Assembly: GCA_027422505.1 (NCBI GenBank)
Contig: JAPQWV010000499.1
Coordinates: forward strand, 310,001-374,000
Source of the DNA: Craterostigma plantagineum
Lineage: Eukaryota > Streptophyta > Magnoliopsida > Lamiales > Linderniaceae
Length of the DNA stretch: 64,000 bases
Direction of reading: 5' to 3'
The notes below the pieces were generated by a model that did no database searches, was not told the DNA's origin, and saw only the letters and a list, made by a program, of their open reading frames with translations. A program made the position numbers and the translations under genes. Every line of letters begins with the position of its first letter. Positions within the stretch are counted from its first letter, which is position 1. Shown piece by piece: positions 11,492 through 25,870 of the stretch.

Positions 11492-13387
11492 TCAAACATC
11501 ACACATATTAGTTTCATTGTTCATCACCAACATGAAATACTTCGTTCTCGCAACTCACTTTCAATCCAAGAGAATTACTTAAATACGGGATAAAAAACAT
11601 AATTCGAATCCCCAAATAGCTAACTTACGGAAAGAAAATACCTTATTTGGAGCAGGAAATACAAACAGATCGTAGCGTGATATCTATTCCTAAATTGGTA
11701 GCTTTCCATCAAACATCACACATATTAGTTTCATTGTTCATCACCAACAAGCAAAATATTTCTTTCTCGCAACTCACTTTCAATCCAAGAGAAGTACTTA
11801 AATTTTGGCATGAAATACCTAAATCGAGTTCTCAAATACCTAATTAAGGGAGGAAAATACCTTATTTGGAGCAGAAAATTACAAACAGACCGTAGCCTGA
11901 CATCAATGACTAAATAGATAGCTTTTCAACAAACATAACACATATTAGTTTCATTGTTCATCACCATCATGCAAAATACTTCTTTCTCGCAACTCACTTT
12001 CAACCCAAGGGAAGTACTTAAATTTTGGGATAAAATACCTAAATCGAGTCCCCAAATACCTAACTTACGGACGAAAATACCTTATTTGGAGCAGAAAATA
12101 CAAACAGATCGTAGCGTGACATCTATGACTAAATTGGTAGTTTTTCATCAAACATCACACATATTAGTTTCATTTTTCATCACCAACATGCAAAATACTT
12201 CTTTCTCGCAACTCTATTTCAATTCAAGAGAAGTACTTAAATTTTGGGATAAAATATCTAAATCGAATCTTCAAATACCTAATTTAGGGGGGGCAATATC
12301 TTGTTAAGAGCAGAAAATACAAACAGATCGTAGCGTGACATCTATGACTAAATTGGTAGCTTTTCATCAAAAATCACACATATTAGTTTCATTGCTCATC
12401 ACCAACATGCAAAATACTTCTTTCCCGCAACTCACTTTCAATCCAAGAGAAGTACATAAATTTTGGGATACAGTACCTAAACCGTGTCTTCAAATACCTC
12501 ATTTAGGGAGAAAAATACCTTATTGGGAGCCGAAAATACTAACAGATCGTAGCGTGTCATCTATGACTAAACTGGTAGCTTCTCACCAAACATCACACAT
12601 ATTAGTTTCATCGTTCATCACCAACATGCAAAATACTTCTCGCAACTCACTTTCAAGGCAAGAGAAGTACTTAAATTTTGGGATAAAATACTTAAATCGA
12701 GTCCGCAAATACCTAACTTACGGAAGAAAATACCTTATTTGGAGCAGAAAATACAAACAGATCGTAGCGTGACATCTATGACTAAATTGGTAGTTTTTCA
12801 TAAAACATCACACATATTAGTTTCATTGTTCATCACCAACATGCAAAATACTTCTTTCTCGCAACTCACTTTCAACCCAAGAGAAGTACTTAAATTTTGG
12901 GATAAAATGCCTAAATCAAGTCCCCAAATACCTAACTTACGGAAGAAAATACCTTATTTGGAGCAGAAAATACAAACAGATCATAGCGTGACATCTATGA
13001 CTAAATTGATAGCTTTTCAACAAACATCACACATATTAGTTTCATTGTTCATCACCAACATGCAAAATACTTCTTTCCACAACTCACTTTCAACCCAAGA
13101 GAAGTACTTAAATTTTGGGATAAAATGCCTAAATCGAGTCCCCAAATACCTAACTTACGGAAGAAAATACCTTATTTGGAGCAGAAAATACAAACAGATC
13201 ATAGCGTGACATCTATGACTAAGTTGGTAGCTTTTCAACAAACATCACACATATTAGTTTCATTGTTCATCACCCACATTCAAAATACTTCTTTCTCGCA
13301 ACTCACTTCCAACCCAAGAGAAGTACTGGTGGGATAAAATACCTAAATCGAATCCCCACATACCTAACTTACGGAAGAAAATAACTT

Positions 13388-14900
13388 ATTTGGAGCAGCA
13401 AATACAAACAGATCGTAGCGTGACATCTATGACTAAATTGGTAGCTTTCCATCAAACATCACACATATTGATTTCATTGTTCATTACCAACAAGCAAAAT
13501 ACTTCTTTCTCGCAAATCACTTTCAATCCAAGAAAAGTACTTAAATTTTGGCATAAAATACCTAAATCGAGTCCTCAAATACCTAATTTAGGGAGGAAAA
13601 TCCCTTATTTCGAGCACAAAATACAAACAGATCGTAGCGTGACATCTATGACTAAATTGGTAGTTTTTCAAACATCACACATATTAGTTTCAATTACCAA
13701 CATGCAAAATACTTCTTTCTCGCAACTCACTTTCAAGGCAAGAGAAGTACTTAAATTTTGGTATAAAATACCTAAATCGAGTCCTCAAATACCTAATTTA
13801 GGGAGTAAAATACCTTATTTGGAGCAGAAAATACAAACCGTAGCCTGGCATCAATGACTAAATAGGTAGCTTTTCAACAAACATAACACATATTAGTTTC
13901 ATTGCTCATCACCAACATGCAAAATACTTCTTTCTCGCAACTCACTTTCAACCCAAGAGAAGTACTTATATTTTGGTATAAAATACCTAAATCGAGTCCC
14001 CGAATAGCTAACTTACGGAAGAAAATACCTTATTTGGAGCAGAAAATACAAACAGATCGTGGCGTGACATCTATCCTAAATTGGTAGCTTTTCATCAAAC
14101 ATCACACATATTAGTTTCATTGTTCATCACCAACATGCAAAATACTTCTTTATCGCAACTCACTTTCAATCCAAGCGAAGTACTAAGCTTTCGGTACAAA
14201 ATACCTAAATCGATTCCACAAATAGCTAATTTAGGGAGGAAAATACCTTATTTGGAGCAGAAAATACAAACAGATCGTAGCGTGACATCTATGACTAAAT
14301 TGGTAGCTTTTCAACAAACATCACGCATATTAGTTTCATTGTTCATCACCAACACGCAAAATACTTCTTTCTCGCAACTCACTTTCAAGAGAAGTACTTA
14401 AATTTTGGTATTAAATACCTAAATCGAGTCCTCAATCACCTAATTTACGGATGAAAATAACTTATTTGGAGCAGAAAATACAAACAGATCGTAGCATGAC
14501 ATCTATGACTAAATTGGTAGTTTTTCATCAAACATCACACATATTAGTTTCATTTTTCATCACCAACATGCAAAATACTTCTTTCTCGCAACTCTATTTC
14601 AATTCAGAAGAAGTACTTAAATTTTGGGATAAAATATCTAGATCGAATCTTCAAATACCTAATTTAGGGAGGGCAATACCTTGTTAGGAGCAGAAAATAC
14701 AAACAGATCGTAGCGTGACATCTATGACTAAATTGGTAGCTTTTCATCAAACATCACACATATTAGTTTCATTGCTCATCACCAACATGCAAAATACTTC
14801 TACACGCAACTCACTTTCAATCCAAGAGAAGTACATAAATTTTGGGATAAAGTACCTAAATCGTGTCTTCAAATACCTCATTTCGGGAGAAAAATACCTT
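13388..14900 (+). repeat. Segment duplicated at about 26165-27880 (offset 12.8-13.0 kb)
   Basis: The distinctive monomer that lacks TCATC in TTTTTCAAACATCAC is found at 13663 and 26440 (offset 12,777). It is followed by the same monomer order, down to TCAGAAGAAGTAC with CTAGATCGAA at about 14606 and 27576 (offset about 12,970). The difference in offset reflects indels and at least one inserted or deleted piece. Confidence 0.75.
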
Positions 14901-16342
14901 ATTTGGAGCCGAAAATACTAACAGATCGGTGCGTGTCATCTATGTCTAAACTGGTAGCTTCTCATCAAACATCACACATATTAGTTTCATTGTTCATCAC
15001 CAACATGCAAAATACTTCTCGCAACTCACTTTCAAGGCAAGAGAAGTACTTAAATTTTGGTATAAAATACCTAAATCGAGTCCTCAAATACCTAATTTAG
15101 GGAGGAAAATACCTTATTTGGAGCAGAAAATACAAACAGACCATAGCGTGACATCAATGACTAAATTGGTAGGTTTTCAACAAACATAACACATATTAGT
15201 TTCATGGTTCATCACCAACATGCAAAATACTTCTTCCTCGCAACTCACTTTCAACCAAGAGAAGTACTTAAATTTTGTGATAAAATGCCTAAATCGAGTC
15301 CCCAAATACCTAACTTACGGAAGAAATACCTTATTTGGAGCAGAAAATACAAACAGATCATAGTGTGACATCTATGACTAAATTGATAGCTTTTCAACAA
15401 ACATCACACATATTAGTTTCATTGTTCATCACCAACATGCAAAATACTTCTTTCTCGCAACTCACTTTCAAGCCAGGAGAAGTACTTCAATTTTGGGATA
15501 AAATACCATAATCGAGTCCCCAAATACCTAACTTACGGAAGAAAATACCTTATTTGGAGCAGAAAATACAAACAGATCGTAGCGTGACATCTATGACTAA
15601 ATTGGTAGCTTTTCATCAAACATCACACATATTAGTTTCATTGCTCATCACCAACATGCAAAATACTTCTTTCCCGCAACTCACTTTCAATCCAAGAGAA
15701 GTACATAAATTTTGGGATAAAGTACCTAAATCGTGTCTTCAAATACCTCATTTCGGGAGAAAATACCTTATTTGGAGCCGAAAATACTAACAGATCGGTG
15801 CGTGTCATCTATGTCTAAACTGGTAGCTTCTCATCAAACATCACACATATTAGTTTCATTGTTCATCACCAACATGCAAAATACTTCTCGCAACTCACTT
15901 TCAAGGCAAGAGAAGTACTTAAACTTTGGTATAAAATACCTAAATCGAGTCCTCAAATACCTAATTTAGGGAGGAAAATACCTTATTTGGAGCAGAAAAT
16001 ACAAACAGACCATAGCGTGACATCAATGACTAAATTGGTAGGTTTTCAACAAACATAACACATATTAGTTTCATTGTTCATCACCAACATGCAAAATACT
16101 TCTTCCTCGCAACTCACTTTCAACCCAAGAGAAGTACTTAAATTTTGGGATAAAATGCCTAAATCGAGTCCCCAAATACCTAACTTACGGAAGAAAATAC
16201 CTTATTTGGAGCAGAAAATACAAACAGATCATAGTGTGACATCTATGACTAAATTGATAGCTTTTCAACAAACATCACACATATTAGTTTCATTGTTCAT
16301 CAGCAACATGCAAAATACTTCTTTCTCGCAACTCACTTTCAA

Positions 16343-19300
16343 GCCAGGAGAAGTACTTCAATTTTGGGATAAAATACCTAAATCGAGTCCCCAAATACCT
16401 AACTTACGGAAGAAAATACCTTATTTGGAGCAGAAAATACAAACAGATCGTAGCGTGACATCTATGACTAAGTTGGTAGCTTTTCAACAAACATCACACA
16501 TATTAGTTTCATTGTTCATCACCAACATTCAAAATACTTCTTTCTCGCAACTCACTTCCAACTCAAGAGAAGTACTGGTGGGATAAAATACCTAAATCGA
16601 ATCCCCACATACCTAACTTACGGAAGAAAATACTTTATTTGGAGCAGCAAATACAAACAGATCGTAGCGTGAAATCTATGACTAAATTGGTAGCTTTCCA
16701 TCAAACATCACACATATTGGTTTCATTGTTCATACCAACAAGCAAAATACTTCTTTCTCGCAAATCACTTTCAATCCAAGAGAAGTACTTAAATTTTGGC
16801 ATAAAATACCTAAATCGAGTCCTCAAATACCTAATTTAGGGAGGAAAATCCCTTATTTCGAGCAGAAAATACAAACAGATCGTAGCGTGACATCTATGAC
16901 TAAATTGGTAGTTTTTCATCAAACATCACACATATTAGTTTCACTGTTCATCACCAACATGCAAAATACTTCTTTCTCGTAACTCACTTTCAAGGCAAGA
17001 GAAGTACTTAAATTTTGGTATAAAATACCTAAATCGAGTCCTCAAATACCTAATTTAGGGAGTAAAATACCTTATTTGGAGCAGAAAATACAAACCGTAG
17101 CCTGGCATCATGACTAAATAGGTAGCTTTTCAACAAAGATACACATATTAGTTTCATTGTTCATCACCAACATGCAAAATACTTCTTTCTCGCAACTCAC
17201 TTTCAATCCAAGAGAACTAGAGAGTACTTATATTTTGGTATAAAATACATAAATCGAGTCCCCAAATAGCTAACTTACGGAAGAAAATACCTTATTTGGA
17301 GCAGAAAATACAAACAGATCGTGGCGTGACATCTATCCTAAATTGGTAGCTTTTCATCAAACATCACACATATTTTTTTATTGTTCATCACCAACATGCA
17401 AAATACTTCTTTATCGCAACTCACTTTCAATATAAAAGAAGTACTTAAATTTTGGTATTAAATACCTAAATAGAGTCCTCAATCACCTAATTTACGGATG
17501 AAAATACCTTATTTGGAGCAGAAAATACAAACAGATCATAGCGTGACATCTACGACTAAATTGGTAGTTTTTGATCAAACATCACAAATATTAGTTTCAT
17601 TGTTCATCACCAACATGCAAAATACCTCTTTCTGGCAACTCACTTTCAATCCAAGCGAAGTACTCAAATTTTGGTATAAAATACCTAAATCGAGTCCACA
17701 AATAGCTAATTTAGGGAGGAAAATACCTTATTTGGAGCAGAAAATACAAACTGATCGTAGCGTGACATCTACGATTTAATTGGTAGCTTTTCATCAAACA
17801 TCACACATATTAGTTTCATTGTCATCACCAACACGCAAAATACTTCTTTCTCGCAACTCACTTTCAATCCAACAGAAGTACATAAATTTTGGCATGAAAT
17901 ACCTAAAGCGAGTTCTCAAATACCTAATTTAGGGAGGAAAAGACCTTATTTGGAGTAGAAAATACAAATAGATCGTAGCGTGACATCTATGACTAAATTG
18001 GTAGTTTTTCATCAAACATCACACATATTAGTTTCGTTTTCATCACCAACAAGCAAAATATTTCTTTCTCGCAACTCACTTTCAATCCAAGAGAAGTACT
18101 TAAATTTTGGCATGAAATACCTAAATCGAGTTCTCAATACCTAATTTAGGGAGGAAAATACCTTATTTGGAGCAGAAAATACAAACAGATCGTAGCGTGA
18201 CATCAATGACTAAATAGATAGCTTTTCAACAAACATAACACATATTAGTTTCATTGTTCATCACCATCATGCAAAATACTTCTTTCTCGCAACTCACTTT
18301 CAACCCAAGAGAAGTACTTAAATTTTGGGATAAAATACCTAAATCGAGTCCCCAAATACCTAACTTACGGACGAAAATACCTTATTTGGAGCAGAAAATA
18401 CAAACAGATCGTAGCATGACATCTATGATTTAATTGGTAGCTTTTCATCAAACATCACACATATTAGTTTCATTGTTCATCACCAACATGCAAAATACTT
18501 CTTTCTCGCAACTTACTTTCAAGAGAAGTACTTAAATTTTGGTATTAAATACCTAAATCGAGTCCTCGATCACCTAATTTACGGATGAAAATAACTTATT
18601 TGGAGCAGAAAATACAAACAGATCGTAGCGTGACATCTATGACTAAATTGGTAGTTTTTCATCAAACATCACACATATTAGTTTCATTTTTCATCACCAA
18701 CATGCAAAATACTTCTTTCTCGCAACTCTATTTCAATTCAAGAGAAGTACTTAAATTTTGGGATAAAATATCTAAATCGAGTCTTCAAATACCTAATTTA
18801 GGGGGGGCAATATCTTGTTAAGAGCAGAAAATACAAACAGATCGTAGCGTGACATCTATGACTAAATTGGTAGCTTTTCATCAAACATCACACATATTAG
18901 TTTCATTGCTCATCACCAACATGCAAAATACTTCTTTCCCGCAACTCACTTTCAATCCAAAGAAGTACATAAATTTTGGGATAAAGTACCTAAATCGTGT
19001 CTTCAAATACCAATTTCGGGAGAAAATACCTTATTTGGAGCCGAAAATACTAACAGATCGTGCGTGTCATCTATGTCTAAACTGGTAGCTTCTCATCAAA
19101 CATCACACATATTAGTTTCATTGTTCATCACCAACATGCAAAATACTTCTCGCAACTCACTTTCAAGGCAAGAGAAGTACTTAAATTTGGTATAAAATAC
19201 CTAAATCGAGTCCTCAAATACCTAATTTAGGGAGGAAAATACCTTATTTGGAGCAGAAAATACAAACAGACCATAGCGTGACATCAATGACTAAACTGGT

Positions 19301-21107
19301 AGGTTTTCAACAAACATAACACATATTAGTTTCATTGTTCATCACCAACATGCAAAATACTTCTTCCTCGCAACTCACTTTCAACCCAAGAGAAGTACTT
19401 AAATTTTGGGATAAAATACCTAAATCGAGTCCCCAAATACCTAACTTACGGAAGAAAATACCTTATTTGGAGCAGAAAATACAAACAGATCATAGCGTGA
19501 CATCTATGACTAAATTGATAGCTTTTCAACAAACATCACACATATTAGTTTCATTGTTCATCACCAACATGCAAAATACTTCTTTCTCGCAACTCACTTT
19601 CAAGCCAGGAGAAGTACTTCAATTTTGGGATAAAATACCATAATCGAGTCCCCAAATACCTAACTTACGGAAGAAAATACCTTATTTGGAGCAGAAAATA
19701 CAAACAGATCGTAGCGTGACATCTATGACTAAATTGGTAGCTTTTCAACAAACATCACACATATTAGTTTCATTGTTCATCACCAACATTCAAAATACTT
19801 CTTTCTCGCAACTCACTTCCAACCCAAGAGAAGTACTGGTGGGATAAAATACCTAAATCGAATCCCCAATACCTAACTTACGGAAGAAAATACTTTATTT
19901 GGAGCAGCAAATACAAACAGATCGTAGCGTGACATCTATGACTAAATTGGTAGCTTTCCATCAAACATCACACATATTGGTTTCATTGTTCATTACCAAC
20001 AAGCAAATCACTTTCAATCCAAGCGAAGTACTTAAATTTTGGCATAAAATACCTAAATCGAGTCCTCAAATACCTAATTTAGGGAGGAAAATCCCTTATT
20101 TCGAGCAGAAAATACAAACAGATCGTAGCGTGACATCTATGACTAAATTGGTAGTTTTTCATCAAACATCACACATATTAGTTTCACTGTTCATCACCAA
20201 CATGCAAAATACTTCTTTCTCGCAACTCACTTTCAAGGCAAGAGAAGTACTTAAATTTTGGTATAAAATACCTAAATCGAGTCCTCAAATACCTAATTTA
20301 GGGAGTAAAATACCTTATTTGGAGCAGAAAATACAAACCGTAGCCTGGCATCAATGACTAAATAGGTAGCTTTTCAACAAACATAACACATATTAGTTTC
20401 ATTGTTCATCACCAACATGCAAAATACTTCTTTCTCGCAACTCACTTTCAATCCAAGAGAACTAGAGAAGTACTTATATTTTGGTATAAAATACATAAAT
20501 CGAGTCCCCAAATAGCTAACTTACGGAAGAAAATACCTTATTTGGAGTAGAAAATACAAACAGATCGTGGCGTGACATCTATCCTAAATTGGTAGCTTTT
20601 CATCAAACATCACACATATTATTTTTATTGTTCATCACCAACATGCAAAATACTTCTTTCTCGCAACTCACTTTCAAGGCAAGAGAAGTACTTAAATTTT
20701 GGTATAAAATACCTAAATCGAGTCCTCAAATACCTAATTTAGGGAGTAAAATACCTTATTTGGAGCAGAAAATACAAACCGTAGCCTGGCATCAATGACT
20801 AAATAGGTAGCTTTTCAACAAACATAACACATATTAGTTTCATTGTTCATCACCAACATGCAAAATACTTCTTTCTCGCAACTCACTTTCAACCCAAGAG
20901 AAGTACTTATATTTTGGTATAAAATACCTAAATCGAGTCCCCGAATAGCTAACTTACGGAAGAAAATACCTTATTTGGAGCAGAAAATACAAACAGATCA
21001 TAGCGTGACATCTATGACTAAATTGATAGCTTTTCAACAAACATCACACATATTAGTTTCATTGTTCATCACCAACATGCAAAATACTTCTTTCCGCAAC
21101 TCACTTT
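16343..21107 (+). repeat. Higher-order repeat B, copy 1 (period about 4.77 kb)
   Basis: About 22 monomers. Landmarks repeat at an offset of 4,763-4,769 bp in copy 2: AAGCCAGGAGAAG 16343/21108, 19602/24371 and 21108/25871; GAGCAGCAAATACAAACAG 16642/21411; the ATAACTTATTTGG monomer 18585/23353. Confidence 0.88.
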
Positions 21108-24100
21108 CAAGCCAGGAGAAGTACTTTAATTTTGGGATAAAATACCATAATCGAGTCCCCAAATACCTAACTTACGGAAGAAAATACCTTATTTGGAGCA
21201 GAATATACAACAGATCGTAGCGTGACATTTATGACTAAGTTGGTAGCTTTTCAACAAACATCACACATATTAGTTTCATTGTTCATCACCCACATTCAAA
21301 ATACTTCTTTCTCGCAACTCACTTCCACTCAAGAGAAGTACTGGTGGGATAAAATACCTAAATCGAATCCCCACATACCTAACTTACGGAAGAAAATACT
21401 TTATTTGGAGCAGCAAATACAAACAGATCGTAGCGTGAAATCTATGACTAAATTGGTAGCTTTCCATCAAACATCACACATATTGGTTTCATTGTTCATT
21501 ACCAACAAGCAAAATACTTCTTTCTCGCAAATCACTTTCAATCCAAGAGAAGTACTTAAATTTTGGTATAAAATACCTAAATCGAGTCCTCAAATACCTA
21601 ATTTAGGGAGGAAAATCCCTTATTTCGAGCAGAAAATACAAACAGATCGTAGCGTGACATCTATGACTAAATTGGTAGTTTTTCATCAAACATCACACAT
21701 ATTAGTTTCACTGTTCATCACCAACATGCAAAATACTTCTTTCTCGTAACTCACTTTCAAGGCAAGAGAAGTACTTAAATTTTGGTATAAAATACCTAAA
21801 TCGAGTCTCAAATACCTAATTTAGGGAGTAAAATACCTTATTTGGAGCAGAAAATACAAACCGTAGCCTGGCATCAATGACTAAATAGGTAGCTTTTCAA
21901 CAAAGATAACACATATTAGTTTCATTGTTCATCACCAACATGCAAAATACTTCTTTCTCGCAACTCACTATCAATCAAGAGAACTAGAGAAGTACTTATA
22001 TTTTGGTATAAAATACCTAAATCGAGTCCCCAAATAGCTAACTTACGGAAGAAAATACCTTATTTGGAGCAGAAAATACAAACAGATCGTGGCGTGACAT
22101 CTATCCTAAATTGGTAGCTTTTCATCAAACATCACACATTATTTTTATTGTTCATCACCAACATGCAAAATACTTCTTTATCGCAACTCACTTTCAATAT
22201 AAAAGAAGTACTTAAATTTTGGTATTAAATACCTAAATAGAGTCCTCAATCACCTAATTTACGGATGAAAATACCTTATTTGGAGCAGAAAATACAAACA
22301 GATCATAGCGTGACATATACGACTAAATTGGTAGTTTTTGATCAAACATCACAAATATTAGTTTCATTGTTCATCACCAACATGCAAAATACCTCTTTCT
22401 GGCAACTCACTTTCAATCCAAGCGAAGTACTCAAATTTTGGTATAAAATACCTAAATCGAGTCCACAAATAGCTAATTTAGGGAGGAAAATACCTTATTT
22501 GGAGCAGAAAATACAAACTGATCGTAGCGTGACATCTACGATTTAATTGGTAGCTTTTCATCAAACATCACACATATTAGTTTCATTGGTCATCACCAAC
22601 ACGCAAAATACTTCTTTCTCGCAACTCACTTTCAATCCAAGAGAAGTACATAAATTTTGGCATGAAATACCTAAAGCGAGTTCTCAAATACCTAATTTAG
22701 GGAGGAAAAGACCTTATTTGGAGTAGAAAATACAAATAGATCGTAGCGTGACATCTATGACTAAATTGGTAGTTTTTCATCAAACATCACACATATTAGT
22801 TTCGTTTTCATCACCAACAAGCAAAATATTTCTTTCTCGGAACTCACTTTCAATCCAAGAGAAGTACTTAAATTTTGGCATGAAATACCTAAATCGAGTT
22901 CTCAATACCTAATTTAGGGAGGAAAATACCTTATTTGGAGCAGAAAATACAAACAGACCGTAGCCTGACATCTATGACTAAATAGATAGCTTTTCAACAA
23001 ACATAACACATATTAGTTTCATTGTTCATCACCATCATGCAAAATACTTCTTTCTCGCAACTCACTTTCAACCCAAGAGAAGTACTTAAATTTTGGGATA
23101 AAATACCTAAATCGAGTCCCCAAATACCTAACTTACGGACGAAAATACCTTATTTGGAGCAGAAAATACAAACAGATCGTAGCATGACATCTATGATTTA
23201 ATTGGTAGCTTTTCATCAAACATCACACATATTAGTTTCATTGTTCATCACCAACATGCAAAATACTTCTTTCTCGCAACTTACTTTCAAGAGAAGTACT
23301 TAAATTTTGGTATTAAATACCTAAATCGAGTCCTCGATCACCTAATTTACGGATGAAAATAACTTATTTGGAGCAGAAAATACAAACAGATCGTAGCGTG
23401 ACATCTATGACTAAATTGGTAGTTTTTCATCAAACATCACACGTATTAGTTTCATTTTTCATCACCAACATGCAAAATACTTCTTTCTCGCAACTCTATT
23501 TCAATTCAAGAGAAGTACTTAAATTTTGGGATAAAATATCTAAATCGAATCTTCAAATACCTAATTTAGGGGGGCAATATCTTGTTAAGAGCAGAAAATA
23601 CAAACAGATCGTAGCGTGACATCTATGACTAAATTGGTAGCTTTTCATCAAACATCACACATATTAGTTTCATTGCTCATCACCAACATGCAAAATACTT
23701 CTTTCCCGCAACTCACTTTCAATCCAAAAGAAGTACATAAATTTTGGGATAAAGTACCTAAATCGTGTCTTCAAATACCACATTTCGGGAGAAAATACCT
23801 TATTTGGAGCCGAAAATACTAACAGATCGTGCGTGTCATCTATGTCTAAACTGGTAGCTTCTCATCAAACATCACACATATTAGTTTCATTGTTCATCAC
23901 CAACATGCAAAATACTTCTCGCAACTCACTTTCAAGGCAAGAGAAGTACTTAAACTTTGGTATAAAATACCTAAATCGAGTCCTCAAATACCTAATTTAG
24001 GAGGAAAATACCTTATTTGGAGCAGAAAATACAAACAGACCATAGCGTGACATCAATGACTAAATTGGTAGGTTTTCAACAAACATAACACATATTAGTT

Positions 24101-25870
24101 TCATTGTTCATCACCAACATGCAAAATACTTCTTCCTCGCAACTCACTTTCAACCCAAGAGAAGTACTTAAATTTTGGGATAAAATGCCTAAATCGAGTC
24201 CCCAAATACCTAACTTACGGAAGAAAATACCTTATTTGGAGCAGAAAATACAAACAGATCATAGTGTGACATCTATGACTAAATTGATAGCTTTTCAACA
24301 AACATCACACATATTAGTTTCATTGTTCATCACCAACATGCAAAATACTTCTTTCTCGCAACTCACTTTCAAGCCAGGAGAAGTACTTCAATTTTGGGAT
24401 AAAATACCATAATCGAGTCCCCAAATACCTAACTTACGGAAGAAAATACCTTATTTGGAGCAGAAAATACAAACAGATCGTAGCGTGACATCTATGACTA
24501 AATTGGTAGCTTTTCAACAAACATCACACATATTAGTTTCATTGTTCATCACCAACATTCAAAATACTTCTTTCTCGCAACTCACTTCCAACCAAGAGAA
24601 GTACTGGTGGGATAAAATACCTAAATCGAATCCCCACATACCTAACTTACGGAAGAAAATACTTTATTTGGAGCAGCAAATACAAACAGATCGTAGCGTG
24701 AAATCTATGACTAAATTGGTAGCTTTCCATCAAACATCACACATATTGGTTACATTGTTCATTACCAACAAGCAAATCACTTTCAATCCAAGCGAAGTAC
24801 TTAAATTTTGGCATAAAATACCTAAATCGAGTCCTCAAATACCTAATTTAGGGAGGAAAATCCCTTATTTCGAGCAGAAAATACAAACAGATCGTAGCGT
24901 GACATCAATGACTAAATAGGTAGCTTTTCAACAAACATAACACATATTAGTTTCATTGTTCATCACCAACATGCAAAATACTTCTTTCTCGCAACTCACT
25001 TTCAAGGCAAGAGAAGTACTTAAATTTTGGTATAAAATACCTAAATCGAGTCCTCAAATACCTAATTTAGGGAGTAAAATACCTTATTTGGAGCAGAAAA
25101 TACAAACCGTAGCCTGGCATCATGACTAAATAGGTAGCTTTTCAACAAACATAACACATATTAGTTTCATTGTTCATCACCAACATGCAAAATACTTCTT
25201 TCTCGCAACTCACTTTCAATCCAAGAACTAGAGAAGTACTTAATTTTGGTATAAAATACATAAATCGAGTCCCCAATAGCTAACTTACGGAAGAAAATAC
25301 CTTATTTGGAGTAGAAAATACAAACAGATCGTGGCGTGACATCTATCCTAAATTGGTAGCTTTTCATCAAACATCACACATATTATTTTTATTGTTCATC
25401 ACCAACATGCAAATACTTCTTTCTCGCAACTCACTTTCAAGGCAAGAGAAGTACTTAAATTTTGGTATAAAATACCTAAATCGAGTCCTCAAATACCTAA
25501 TTTAGGGAGTAAATACCTTATTTGGAGCAGAAAATACAAACCGTAGCCTGGCATCAATGACTAAATAGGTAGCTTTTCAACAAACATAACACATATTAGT
25601 TTCATTGTTCATCACCAACATGCAAAATACTTCTTTCTCGCAACTCACTTTCAACCAAGAGAAGTACTTATATTTTGGTATAAAATACCTAAATCGAGTC
25701 CCCGAATAGCTAACTTACGGAAGAAAATACCTTATTTGGAGCAGAAAATACAAACAGATCATAGCGTGACATCTATGACTAAATTGATAGCTTTTCAACA
25801 AACATCACACATATTAGTTTCATTGTTCATCACCAACATGCAAAATACTTCTTTCCGCAACTCACTTTCA
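21108..25870 (+). repeat. Higher-order repeat B, copy 2
   Basis: Second tandem copy of the 4.77-kb block, with the same monomer order as 16343-21107. It differs mainly by single-base changes and one-base indels in homopolymers. Confidence 0.88.
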
